From Nocardioides sp. (GTDB lineage Bacteria > Actinomycetota > Actinomycetes > Propionibacteriales > Nocardioidaceae): 19,882 nt of DNA. Below, in pieces: positions 8,259 to 15,967 of this stretch; the stretch's first letter is position 1; the number at the start of each line of letters is the position of its first letter. The position numbers were made by a program, and so were the translations under genes. The notes beneath the pieces are model-generated. The model made no database searches, was not told the DNA's origin, and saw only the letters and a program-made list of their open reading frames with translations. The stretch lies in the NCBI GenBank assembly GCA_003519585.1, contig DOWL01000036.1, forward strand, positions 57,893 to 77,774, read 5' to 3'.

Positions 8259-8953
8259 TCGCGCGGTCCCTTCTCAGTTCGGGTGCGCGGCTGCGCACCG
8301 AGCGGGTCTTCCTTGATCTCGCCGGTGTCCAGGTCGACCTCGACCAGGCGTGGTCGACCAGTCGGCTCGGGCTGGTCGTAGGCGCGTCGGTTGACGGGCA
8401 GCGCGTCGACGTCGTGCGCGAAGGCGTTCTCACGCCGTTGGGTACTGGCCTCGCCCAGGTGCTCGTTGTGCCGCGGCCTGGCCGGCCAGCTCTTGTGCTC
8501 GTCGTCGCAGTGGGTCCGCAGCCGGTTGCGCATGCGGTCGGCGAACGCCGGCAGGCAGTAGCGGTGCCACTCCTCGAGGGCGTCGCTGGTCATCGCGAGT
8601 CCGGCGCGGCGGCGCTGGTCGGCCAGAACCGCGATCTCGTGGACCAGGTGCGGGTGCACGGGCCAGCAGCTGGGAATGAGCCCGGAGACGTCCCAGGTGT
8701 ACTCGCGGTTGAGCCAGACCACGACGTCCTCCAGCCACTCCCACAGCTGGTGGCGCAGCTCGGGGTCCAGACACGTGGCCGGCTCCCACGGCCGGGGCAG
8801 CAGGGCATGGTTTCCCAGGGCCTTCTTCTGCTCCTCAGTGCCGTTGATGGCGATGTGGAGCTCGCGGTAGGCCAGCCGGACGTGCTCCCCCGGCACGGGG
8901 AACGCGTAGACCATCGGGGTCGGTGCGGCCCGGCGGGCCTGCTCGGTCGTCAC
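8255..8953 (-). CDS. Unassigned 232-residue cytoplasmic protein linked to the coupling protein gene
   Basis: The protein has no membrane segment. Its centre is rich in Trp and His: LRHQLWEWLEDVVVWLN, CWPVHPHLVHEIAVLADQRR and LEEWHRYCLPAFADRM. The C-terminal quarter is polar and probably unstructured. Similar Trp-rich helical proteins are common beside coupling-protein genes of actinobacterial conjugative elements, so an accessory role in substrate recruitment is plausible, but I cannot assign a family with certainty. The GTG start overlaps the stop of the coupling ATPase gene (GTGA) and its own stop overlaps the next gene (ATGA), so all three are translated in series. Confidence 0.8.
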   Translation of the reverse strand: MTTEQARRAAPTPMVYAFPVPGEHVRLAYRELHIAINGTEEQKKALGNHALLPRPWEPATCLDPELRHQLWEWLEDVVVWLNREYTWDVSGLIPSCWPVHPHLVHEIAVLADQRRRAGLAMTSDALEEWHRYCLPAFADRMRNRLRTHCDDEHKSWPARPRHNEHLGEASTQRRENAFAHDVDALPVNRRAYDQPEPTGRPRLVEVDLDTGEIKEDPLGAQPRTRTEKGPRE

Positions 8954-10428
8954 AGCTCACTCCTTGTCGAGTCGGTCTCGACGTCGACGAAGCCGAGGCG
9001 GCGCGCCTCGACGAGGGCGGCGGTCGCCCGGGCCTCCGGGGTGATGACCATGCGGCGGTCGTTGGTCAGCCGCGCCCGCAGGGCCCGCTGGTCGGCCAGC
9101 AGCTTCTCGCCGGCCTTGCCCTCCACGCAGCGGTGCAGCTTGGCGATGATCGGCTTGCCGTTCTCAGCGATCACCAGGGCTCGCCGCTCGGGGAGCTGGC
9201 GGACCTCCTCGGGCCGCATGATCGGGATGTCGTCGCCGGAGAAGTTGCGGCTACCGCCGTTGAACCCGCCTGTCGAGTGGGTGACTCGGCCGATGCGCAC
9301 CGTTCCGAGCAGGTCGGAGATCTCCTGGTTGAACGCGACGTCCTTGGATCCGCCGAACATCACCAGGGTGTTGGTGAGGCCGAGCAGCGCCCGGGCCTCG
9401 TGCTCGCCGAAGATGCTCGTCAGCTGAGGCCGGGTCTGGGCGGCCCAGATGAACGACAGCCCCAGGGCACGCTCGTTGGCCATGCGGGTCCGCAGGGTCG
9501 GCAGCGGCGCGGTCGACGGCAGCTCGTCGAGCACCGAGACCAGCGGTGGACACAGCCGGCCACCCCACGGGGAGTTGTTCGCCAGCAGCAGCCCTGTGTC
9601 CAGGACGTGCTCGGCCACCGCGGTCATCAGCGGGCTGGCCGAGGCGTAGGGGTCTTCGCGGCCTAGAAGGTAGATGGTTCCGCGGCGGCGGATCACGTCG
9701 GCCAGGTCGGTGGCCGGGTGCCCGGGGCTGGGTACGCAGCGGCGGCGGATGTCGGCCTGGAAGAACAGCGACACCGCCTGCTGCACGGTGGTGACGGTGT
9801 TGCCGGCGGTGCGGTCGTCACCGTTGAGTGCACCGTGCAGCAGGCCGTGCCAGAACGGCTCGGCGTGCGGGTGCCGGCGCAGGATCTCCATCGGCTGGGT
9901 GGCCGCGGTCGGGTTCGCGACCCACTGCAGCACGTCCTCGAGGGTCTTCCCGGTCAGCGCCGCGGCGTGGAAGTAGCCCTGCAGAACCTTCGCGGACTCC
10001 GCGGCGTAGAACCGGGCGGCGTCGTCGCCGGTGCCGCCGGTGATCGCGCCCTTGACCGTGCCGGCGGTGAAGGCCTTGGCTCGCCGCTCGGCGACCTTCG
10101 GGTCCACGCAGCCGGCGATCGGATCCCAGATCAACTCGTCGACGACGCCCTCGGCCAGACCAAACGGGTCGAGCACCACGCACGGCCGGTCGTCGCGGGA
10201 GCGTTCGGTGAGGCTGAGTAGCAGGTCCTCGACCTTCGTCAGGGTCACCAGGGCAGCGCCCGGGGCGCCGAGCAGCGCCGGGGTGAGCAGGTCGAGAGTC
10301 TTGCCGGAGCCCTGTGGGCCGATCACGCCGGCGGTGCGGTCCCACGGCACCCACAGCTCGCCGCCGCGCGGCTCGTGTGCGTCGCCGATGCGCCAGCCCA
10401 CGTCCAGCGGGTTGAACCTCAACTTCAT
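8950..10428 (-). CDS. VirD4/TraG-type coupling ATPase, soluble part (TraM-recognition fold)
   Basis: Type IV coupling proteins are hexameric ATPases at the inner membrane that hand the relaxase-DNA complex to the transfer channel. The 492 residues show Walker A GPQGSGKT (37-44), Walker B SVLDE (Asp301-Glu302), and the C-terminal TraD/TraG region with AAQTRPQLTSIFGEHEA and a conserved closing RALVI-type strand. I start it at the ATG at 10428, which has GGAGG a few bases upstream. The open frame runs further up, but that part is an Arg/Pro-rich shadow of the neighbouring gene. There is no membrane segment at all, which is unusual. The missing N-terminal anchor seems to be the separate gene at 10425-11027, which overlaps it by ATGA. 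Confidence 0.92.
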   Translation of the reverse strand: MKLRFNPLDVGWRIGDAHEPRGGELWVPWDRTAGVIGPQGSGKTLDLLTPALLGAPGAALVTLTKVEDLLLSLTERSRDDRPCVVLDPFGLAEGVVDELIWDPIAGCVDPKVAERRAKAFTAGTVKGAITGGTGDDAARFYAAESAKVLQGYFHAAALTGKTLEDVLQWVANPTAATQPMEILRRHPHAEPFWHGLLHGALNGDDRTAGNTVTTVQQAVSLFFQADIRRRCVPSPGHPATDLADVIRRRGTIYLLGREDPYASASPLMTAVAEHVLDTGLLLANNSPWGGRLCPPLVSVLDELPSTAPLPTLRTRMANERALGLSFIWAAQTRPQLTSIFGEHEARALLGLTNTLVMFGGSKDVAFNQEISDLLGTVRIGRVTHSTGGFNGGSRNFSGDDIPIMRPEEVRQLPERRALVIAENGKPIIAKLHRCVEGKAGEKLLADQRALRARLTNDRRMVITPEARATAALVEARRLGFVDVETDSTRSEL

Positions 10429-11027
10429 CGCTCCTCCTTCGTGCGGCGGCCGTCCAGGAGCCACGGGCTGAGCCCGTGGCCCAGCTGCGGCCCGGCTTGT
10501 TCGGTGAGGTCGCCGGCGGCGCGCTGGACCGGTGCCGCCGGAGCGGTGGTGTGCTTGCCGTAGAGGTCGGGGCGGAGGATGCCGGCGACCTTGCGCAGCC
10601 GGGTGACGCCCAGCAGCTTCTCGGCCTCGGCGGCGGTGGCCATGCCGCGCATGCGTCCCGGGCCCCAGCGCTGGTGGGCCCACACGCCGACCCAGATCGT
10701 GGCGGTCAGCAGGGCGGCTTCGGTGAGCGCGAGGCTGGCCCACACCAGACCGCGACCAGCCAGTCCGTCGGGGGTGGGTGCGGGCAGTCCCGCATCGGCG
10801 TGGCCGCCGAGCACGCCGGGGAGGCTGGTCCAGAAGGCGGTCCCGATCGGCGAGGGGAACGCGCCGGCGTTGGCGTCCGGCCAGGTCCACCCGGCACCGG
10901 CGAGCAGGTTCGCGACCGATCGGCCGAGCTGGATGCCGATGACGACGACGAACAGCGTCGCCAGGGCGACGGCGACGGGGATCTCCCAGGTCCAGGGGTA
11001 CGGGTCGCGTCGGCGCTCTCTCTGCAT
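10425..11027 (-). CDS. Two-TM protein resembling the membrane anchor of a coupling protein
   Basis: The 200-residue product has two hydrophobic helices (about 16-34 and 93-117) separated by about 58 probably extracytoplasmic residues. A cytoplasmic stretch, ATAAEAEKLLGVTRLRKVAG followed by ILRPDL, resembles the linker that precedes the ATPase domain in one-piece actinobacterial TraG/VirD4 proteins. I chose the ATG at 11027 because GAGGTG lies 7 bases before it; a start 36 bases upstream is possible. Its stop overlaps the ATG of the coupling ATPase (ATGA). My reading is that the two genes together make one coupling protein, with this one as the membrane half. That is inference from order, overlap and the linker motif. 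Confidence 0.75.
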   Translation of the reverse strand: MQRERRRDPYPWTWEIPVAVALATLFVVVIGIQLGRSVANLLAGAGWTWPDANAGAFPSPIGTAFWTSLPGVLGGHADAGLPAPTPDGLAGRGLVWASLALTEAALLTATIWVGVWAHQRWGPGRMRGMATAAEAEKLLGVTRLRKVAGILRPDLYGKHTTAPAAPVQRAAGDLTEQAGPQLGHGLSPWLLDGRRTKEER

Positions 11028-11090
11028 GGATTCACCTCGTGGTCGAAAGTTCTGGCTGGTCACCTATGTGCCGGGAGCGCCCGGCAGCGA

Positions 11091-14000
11091 TCAGACGGAG
11101 CGGGTCGGCTTTGAGGCGTTCTCAGCCAGCCAGGTCAAGGGGTCGACGTTGTCGGGGCCGTAGATCGAGCCGTTCTTGAGGTGGACCTCGAAGTGAAGGT
11201 GACACCCGGAGACGTTGCCCTCCATGCCGACCTGGCCGATCGGCTCGCCGGCTGCGACGGTCTGGCCGCGGCTGACGCTGACGGTCGCCATGTGCGCGTA
11301 CCACGTGGTCAGGGACCCGGCGCCGGTGGTGACCTTGACCAGCTGCGGCCCAGCCCAACGCTGGGTGGTGTCGATCTCGATGGTGCCGGCGTGGGCGGCG
11401 TAGACGGTGGTTCCGCAGGGTGCGGAGAAGTCGGTGCCGGTGTGCCACTTGGACCAGTACGCGCCGGTCTCGTGCCAGTTGTGGTTGTCGGTCCCGACGT
11501 ACTGCGCGGGCACCGGATAGACGACCTCGTCGCAGGAGGCGCCCTCGAGGCCGACCGGCTGGACGGAGGCGCCGGGCTTGACGTTGATGTGGACATGGTC
11601 GAGGTGGTTCTCGGTAGCGCTCCCCCGGTCCTCCATCGGCCGCCAGCCCTCGCCTGCGCGGGCGACCGACCAGATCCGCTGGTACCAGATGATGTAGTCG
11701 ATGCCGAGCTTCTGGGCATTGGCCTTGGCGTAGGCGGCGAGACGGTCGCCCTGCGCGCGGCCCGCCGCGGTGAGTGGCACCATGAAGTCGGCCGCGAGCC
11801 CGGCCGGGTGGCCGTTGGGGTCGGTGGCGCTCTCGCGGTAGCCGCCGACGGTCTTGATGTCGAACATGGGGCCGAGGATGTTGACCAGCTGGGTCAGCTG
11901 CGGCTTGACCGGGCCGAGGTTGTACTTGGCCTCCGCGGTGCCGGAGTCAACTGCGCACCCGGCGCTGCTACCGGTGGTGGTGGCGGTCACCAGCGGGTGG
12001 TCGGCGATCTTGCTGGCCTGGGTGCTGGTGTCGACCGCGGCGCTGGCCCAGGTGAGGTTGGCACCGTAGACGTGGTCGATCGGCGCGTCCTGCTTGGGCT
12101 TCTTGCAGGGCTCGGCAGAGCCGCCGAAGGCGTTGCTCAGCTCAGGGGTCAGTGCGCAGTGCGAGGAGTTGTTGCCGTCCTTGCCGTCGTTGAAGTCGCC
12201 CAGGATCACCGCAGGGGTGCCGGCGCCGGCGAGCTCGGTCATCGTGGCCAGCTGGCGGCGCAGCGCCTCCTGGCGGTGCCCGGCGGCGTTTCCTTGAGTG
12301 TTGGCCGGGTTGTGGAGGCTCCAGACCCAGATCACCTGCCCGGTGGTCGTCGAGGTCAGCTGCACCAGGGGCATGCCGACGTCCTTGCCGCCGAAGTACG
12401 GGATGTCGACGAGGCGGCCGTCGGTCTGCTCCCACTCGTTGCGGTCCCAGATCACCCGGTTCTGTGCCTTCCCGCTGGCCGGGTACATCCCCCACTTGGC
12501 CGCGTACTGGTACTCCAGCGCTTCGGCCTGCGGGCCATGCACCTCCTGGAGGCCGGCGATCGAGATGTCGGCGTTCTCGATCGTGCGCATGGCGCCGGGC
12601 AGTCGCTTGTCCCAGGTGTCGTACCCCGGCCGCTCCCCCGGCTTGTCGGTGTGGCCGGCGCCGAGCAGGTTGAGGGTGCCGACGGTGATCGGGTTGACGG
12701 TCTCGCCCTGGCAGTTGGCCACGTTCGTGGTGGAGCCCTCGGAGTCAGAGTCGGGCAGGTCCGGCAGGTCCGGCAGGTCGCCGCCGAGCAGATCGGTGAT
12801 GTCGCCGGCGACGTCCTCCCACTGGGCGTAGGCGTCGGGGTAGCCCGAGCGCTGGACGGCCTGCGCGGCCTGGGTGAGCGGCATGTTCTGCCAGCCGGGG
12901 ATGTCGAGGAGGCCGGGGTTGCCGGTGTGCTGGGCCTGGCCGAAGAACGCGCGGGCCGCGAGGACGGGGTTGGTGATCTCGGCCCGGCTTCCCCAGCCGG
13001 CCGAGGGGCGCTGCTGGAACAGGCCGCCGGAGTCGCGGTCACCTCCGGTGAGGTTGACCAGCTTGGACTCCTGGATCGCGGCGGCGATCGCGATCTGCAG
13101 CCCGTAGCGGGGAATCTCGAGGTCGCGGGCGACCTGGGCGATGGTGATCGCGTTGCGGGCCTGCTCGGCGGTCATGGTCGGGTAGTTGGACGCGAACCGC
13201 AGCCGCATCAGCTGGGCGAGCACGTCGCCGGCCGGCGGCTCGGCGGACGTCCGGGCGGTGGTCGCCGCGGGCACGATCCCGTCGGTCGTGGTGGTCTCGG
13301 GCGCGCTCTCCGGGCCGGCGCCGTTCATCGCGATGCGAGCCGAGAGCCAGTGGTGATCCGACACCATCGTGCCGTCCCAGCCCTGCTCGAGACGGGCGCC
13401 CTGGTGGTGCGGGAAGAAGATGAAGTCGACGCCGTGGTTGTGCCATCCGTAGCCGGCGGCGTTCATCTTCGCGGCCGCCGTCCAGGGGATGTCGGTGTAG
13501 GAGGCCTGGGTGTTCATGTCGCCGCCGATCAGCACCGGACCGTGGGCGGCCAGTGAGTTGCGCAGCTGCAGCAGGATGTCCATTCCGGCGCCGTACTGCT
13601 GAGGCCGGGTCAGCGGCGGGTTGCCGTGCTGCTTCGGCCAACGGTGCGGGTTGGTCATGTGGTGGGTGGAGACCACCGAGACCACGGAGCCGTCGGCGCG
13701 ACGCAGCATCACCCACGTCGCGAAGCGGTCCCACGTGACCGGACGCCCGTCGTAGAAGGTCTTGTCGTCGTCGACGAGCTGGACCCGGCCGCCGTTGACC
13801 TTCGTCCAGGTCGAGCTCTTCCAGAGCACGACGTTGCCCATGGCCTGCTCGGCGCCGGTGCCCGCCGGGGCTGCCACCCGGAAGGCTGAGTAGCCCGGCG
13901 CGGCGGCTTCGATCTGCTCCAGGCTCCAGCCGCTGGCCTCGTTGAGGGTGACGAACTCGGGGTTCTGGGACAGGACCTTGGGCATGGAGGCCCGGAACCC

Positions 14001-14243
14001 GTCGAGGCCGGAGCGGCGCGGGATGTTGGCCTGCGCCATGGTGATCATGCCGTTGACCGGGCCGCCCACCGGGCCGTCGATGGCTCCGAGGTCACCGAGC
14101 TCGGTAGGCACGGTGCCTTGGCTGCTCTGGGTGCGGCACTCGGCGGCCGCGGTGGTCGTCATCACCACCATCAGCGTCACCAGGAACGGCAGCCCCATGA
14201 AGATGATCAGGACGGGCAGTCCCGCGAGCAGCAGCTTCTTCAT
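11091..14243 (-). CDS. Exported five-domain protein: EEP nuclease/phosphatase, transglycosylase-like, second EEP, M15-like and M23 peptidase
   Basis: The 1050 residues begin with a hydrophobic export segment (about 4-28, then AAAEC). Domain 1 (65-305) is an endonuclease/exonuclease/phosphatase fold with Asn73, Glu102, His194, GGDMN (Asp242, Asn244) and SDHH (Asp296). Domain 2 (about 340-480) resembles lysozyme-like transglycosylases, with QESKL (Glu392) and GGLFQQRPS. A DLPDLPDLPD linker leads to domain 3 (515-755), a second EEP fold with Asn525, Glu567, GDFND (Asp683, Asn685) and ADHP (Asp748). Domain 4 (770-890) is M15/VanY-like, with HPAGLAAD (His812, Asp819) and HVH (His885). Domain 5 (915-1040) is an M23 endopeptidase, with HTGTD (His934, Asp938) and HLHFE (1015-1017). 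The wall-cutting domains fit opening of peptidoglycan for the transfer apparatus, like VirB1-type proteins. The role of two EEP domains is unclear. All catalytic residues I checked are present. Confidence 0.92.
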   Translation of the reverse strand: MKKLLLAGLPVLIIFMGLPFLVTLMVVMTTTAAAECRTQSSQGTVPTELGDLGAIDGPVGGPVNGMITMAQANIPRRSGLDGFRASMPKVLSQNPEFVTLNEASGWSLEQIEAAAPGYSAFRVAAPAGTGAEQAMGNVVLWKSSTWTKVNGGRVQLVDDDKTFYDGRPVTWDRFATWVMLRRADGSVVSVVSTHHMTNPHRWPKQHGNPPLTRPQQYGAGMDILLQLRNSLAAHGPVLIGGDMNTQASYTDIPWTAAAKMNAAGYGWHNHGVDFIFFPHHQGARLEQGWDGTMVSDHHWLSARIAMNGAGPESAPETTTTDGIVPAATTARTSAEPPAGDVLAQLMRLRFASNYPTMTAEQARNAITIAQVARDLEIPRYGLQIAIAAAIQESKLVNLTGGDRDSGGLFQQRPSAGWGSRAEITNPVLAARAFFGQAQHTGNPGLLDIPGWQNMPLTQAAQAVQRSGYPDAYAQWEDVAGDITDLLGGDLPDLPDLPDSDSEGSTTNVANCQGETVNPITVGTLNLLGAGHTDKPGERPGYDTWDKRLPGAMRTIENADISIAGLQEVHGPQAEALEYQYAAKWGMYPASGKAQNRVIWDRNEWEQTDGRLVDIPYFGGKDVGMPLVQLTSTTTGQVIWVWSLHNPANTQGNAAGHRQEALRRQLATMTELAGAGTPAVILGDFNDGKDGNNSSHCALTPELSNAFGGSAEPCKKPKQDAPIDHVYGANLTWASAAVDTSTQASKIADHPLVTATTTGSSAGCAVDSGTAEAKYNLGPVKPQLTQLVNILGPMFDIKTVGGYRESATDPNGHPAGLAADFMVPLTAAGRAQGDRLAAYAKANAQKLGIDYIIWYQRIWSVARAGEGWRPMEDRGSATENHLDHVHINVKPGASVQPVGLEGASCDEVVYPVPAQYVGTDNHNWHETGAYWSKWHTGTDFSAPCGTTVYAAHAGTIEIDTTQRWAGPQLVKVTTGAGSLTTWYAHMATVSVSRGQTVAAGEPIGQVGMEGNVSGCHLHFEVHLKNGSIYGPDNVDPLTWLAENASKPTRSV
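12754..12780 (-). repeat. Three tandem 9-base units encoding a DLP repeat linker
   Basis: On the + strand GGCAGGTCC, GGCAGGTCC and GGCAGGTCG follow each other directly. On the coding strand they give repeated Asp-Leu-Pro between the transglycosylase-like domain and the second EEP domain. This is probably a flexible linker that can change length by slippage. Confidence 0.75.
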
Positions 14244-14288
14244 GACAGGTCAGTCCCGAGGTCGCGCGCGCTCAGGCTGTCTCTAGGC

Positions 14289-14299
14289 GCTTAGGTTCG
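14289..14299 (+). repeat. Left copy of the candidate element-boundary repeat
   Basis: GCTTAGGTTCG lies 46 bases upstream of the hydrolase start and matches the right-hand GCTCAGGTTCG at 19042-19052 except for one T/C difference. A related GCTCAGG also occurs at 14270-14276. It may be the recombination core at the left edge of the inserted element. Confidence 0.45.
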
Positions 14300-14380
14300 A
14301 TCGGCGGCATTGGAGGTCTGGATCCGCGTTTGTGCAGGTGACGTGGGTTCCCTGCCTCCTTGGACTTGAAGTGATTGGTC

Positions 14381-14391
14381 GTCACTGTGAC
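14381..14391 (+). promoter_or_regulatory. Perfect palindrome GTCACTGTGAC in front of the recombinase operon
   Basis: The 11-base sequence has perfect 5-base arms around a central T. It lies 66 bases before the recombinase ATG, between a TTGGTC (14375-14380) and a TGTAGCAT (14404-14411) that could form a weak promoter. It is a plausible operator for the HTH protein encoded within the element (15561-15917). The interval 14244-14446 otherwise holds only the boundary repeat and the short leader frame. Confidence 0.4.
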
Positions 14392-14418
14392 TGACGGTTT
14401 CGGTGTAGCATCGACGCA

Positions 14419-14448
14419 TGCTCGGCTCCTGTGAAGTCGGTATCTGAT
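14419..14448 (+). CDS. Possible 9-residue leader frame overlapping the recombinase start
   Basis: An ATG at 14419 opens a nine-codon frame (MLGSCEVGI) whose TGA overlaps the recombinase ATG as TGATG. Neither start has a clear Shine-Dalgarno sequence. This could provide translational coupling or a leaderless start, but a frame this short also arises by chance. Confidence 0.25.
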
Positions 14449-15532
14449 GGGTCTGGTGGCGCTGCCTGGTGGCAGTGCCGGGGATCTGGTGCTGTCGAGT
14501 GCGCAGGCGGCCGAGGACTTCGAGCAGGAGCTCGTGGACCAGTACGCGCTGGCGATGTCGGCGGCCGGCCTGAGTGACGGGCACATTCGAGCGACCCGCT
14601 CGGTGGTGATCGAGTTCGCCCGATCGCTGACCAAGCCGCTGTGGGAGGCGACCTGCGCGGACGGGGACGCGTTCCTGGCTGGTCAGCGCCGGCTGGGCCA
14701 CAGCGTGGCTACCAGGGCGGGCAAGGCCGGGACCTTGTCGCTGTTCTTTGAGTTCGTGCTGGCCCGCTACGAGGGCGCGATCCGCCGTGCGACGGGCGTG
14801 CTGGTCGAGCAGCCGATCGATGAGTTCAACCGCCAGTCGGGGGCGTCGCTGGGCAAGGTCCGGGTGCCGCCGTCGGATCAGGAGATCGACTCGCTGTTCA
14901 CCGGCTGGCGTGGCTCGATCCCGCAGGCCCGCAAGTACCTGCCCGCGGCCCGCGACTACTTCGCGGCATCGCTGTGGCGCCGGCTCGGGCTGCGGATCAA
15001 CGAGACCGTCATGCTCGATATCCGCGACTGGCGTCCCGACCTGGGCGAGTTCGGCAAGCTCCATGTCCGCTTCGGCAAGGGCAGCCGCGGCCGCGGGCAC
15101 AAGCCGCGGCTGGTGCCCGCGATCAACGGCGCCGACCAGCTGATCGACTGGTGGCTGGCCGAGGTTCGCCACCAGTACGGCTCGGACTGGGACAACCCGG
15201 ACGCGCCGATGCTTCCCTCCGAACGGTTCGACCGTGACTTCGGCCGGTGCGGTCGCGTTGGCACCAACGCGTTGCGGCGTGGCCTGGCTATCCACGTCGA
15301 TCAGTGGCTGCCGGCCTGGTCGGACCGGATGACGCCCCACGTCCTGCGGCACTACTGCGCCTCGTCGCTCTACGCCGTCGGCATGGACATCAAGGCGATC
15401 CAGGAACTGCTGGGCCACCAGTGGCTGGCCACCACCTCGGGCTACATCCACGTACGCAGCGAGCACATCGTGCACGCGTGGAACTGCGCCAACGATCGTG
15501 TCGAAGCCCGCCTCGGACTTGAAGCCGACTGA
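14447..15532 (+). CDS. Tyrosine recombinase (TnpA-like)
   Basis: This enzyme would cut and rejoin DNA at the element ends through a phosphotyrosine intermediate. The N-terminal half (about 25-130) is a SAM-like core-binding domain. The C-terminal catalytic domain contains all expected residues: Arg183 in GLRINE, Lys211 in FGKGSRG, His298 and Arg301 in HVLRH, His324 in LLGHQ, and the nucleophile Tyr333 in SGYIH. At 361 residues it equals the length I recall for TnpA of Tn554. The ATG is the first possible start, because an in-frame TGA lies at 14432-14434, and it overlaps the stop of a short leader frame. It is followed after 28 bases by the HTH gene. It appears intact and active. Confidence 0.94.
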   Translation: MGLVALPGGSAGDLVLSSAQAAEDFEQELVDQYALAMSAAGLSDGHIRATRSVVIEFARSLTKPLWEATCADGDAFLAGQRRLGHSVATRAGKAGTLSLFFEFVLARYEGAIRRATGVLVEQPIDEFNRQSGASLGKVRVPPSDQEIDSLFTGWRGSIPQARKYLPAARDYFAASLWRRLGLRINETVMLDIRDWRPDLGEFGKLHVRFGKGSRGRGHKPRLVPAINGADQLIDWWLAEVRHQYGSDWDNPDAPMLPSERFDRDFGRCGRVGTNALRRGLAIHVDQWLPAWSDRMTPHVLRHYCASSLYAVGMDIKAIQELLGHQWLATTSGYIHVRSEHIVHAWNCANDRVEARLGLEAD

Positions 15533-15560
15533 ATCCCGACGACCCAAGGAGAGGATCAAG

Positions 15561-15917
15561 ATGAAGTGGAGCCTGCGGCTTCGGGCCGCCGAGCGAGGGA
15601 TCTGGAAGTCGGCGCAGCTGCGCCGTATGCTGGCTGATACCGGCCTAGAGATTAGCGCCGGGAAGATGTCCTCGTGGTGGGCCGGGACCCCGCCGACCAT
15701 GAGGCTCGAGGAGCTCGACGTGCTGTGCGCGGTGCTGGAGTGCACCCCGAACGACCTGATGACCCCCGAGCCCGACAAGGTCGCCGCCCGCCGTGTCCGC
15801 GATGCCGACACAGTCAACGGGGGCAACCCGAACGGGGATGACAAGCCGAACGGTGGTGGGACCGGACCGGGGGTGAGCCCGCGGTTCGGCAAGCCGCGCT
15901 CGACCCCGCCGCTGTAG
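15561..15917 (+). CDS. Small HTH protein between the two recombinases
   Basis: The 118-residue product has a Cro/C1-like helix-turn-helix in its first 75 residues: LRAAERGIWKSAQLRRML, then ISAGKMSSWW as the likely recognition segment, then LDVLCAVLECTPNDLM. A Gly/Asn/Pro-rich tail follows. I start it at the ATG at 15561, with AAGGAGAGG 9 to 10 bases before it, rather than at 15498 inside the recombinase gene. It sits between the two recombinase genes with gaps of 28 and 50 bases, so it is probably co-transcribed. It is a candidate repressor of the element, or an accessory factor in the position of TnpC of Tn554; no sequence likeness to TnpC is claimed. Confidence 0.82.
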   Translation: MKWSLRLRAAERGIWKSAQLRRMLADTGLEISAGKMSSWWAGTPPTMRLEELDVLCAVLECTPNDLMTPEPDKVAARRVRDADTVNGGNPNGDDKPNGGGTGPGVSPRFGKPRSTPPL

Positions 15918-15967
15918 ACGCTCTCGGCGATACCGACGACGTCGACCACCGATGCGACGAGGACTGC

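Noticed and set aside
10429..10890. Upstream extension of the coupling ATPase frame to 646 codons
   Set aside because: The extension is Arg/Pro-rich, overlaps the two-TM gene in another frame, and the ATG at 10428 has a strong GGAGG site.
11181..13556. Open + strand frame of 791 codons
   Set aside because: It is antisense to the multidomain hydrolase, whose catalytic residues are all in the - strand frame.
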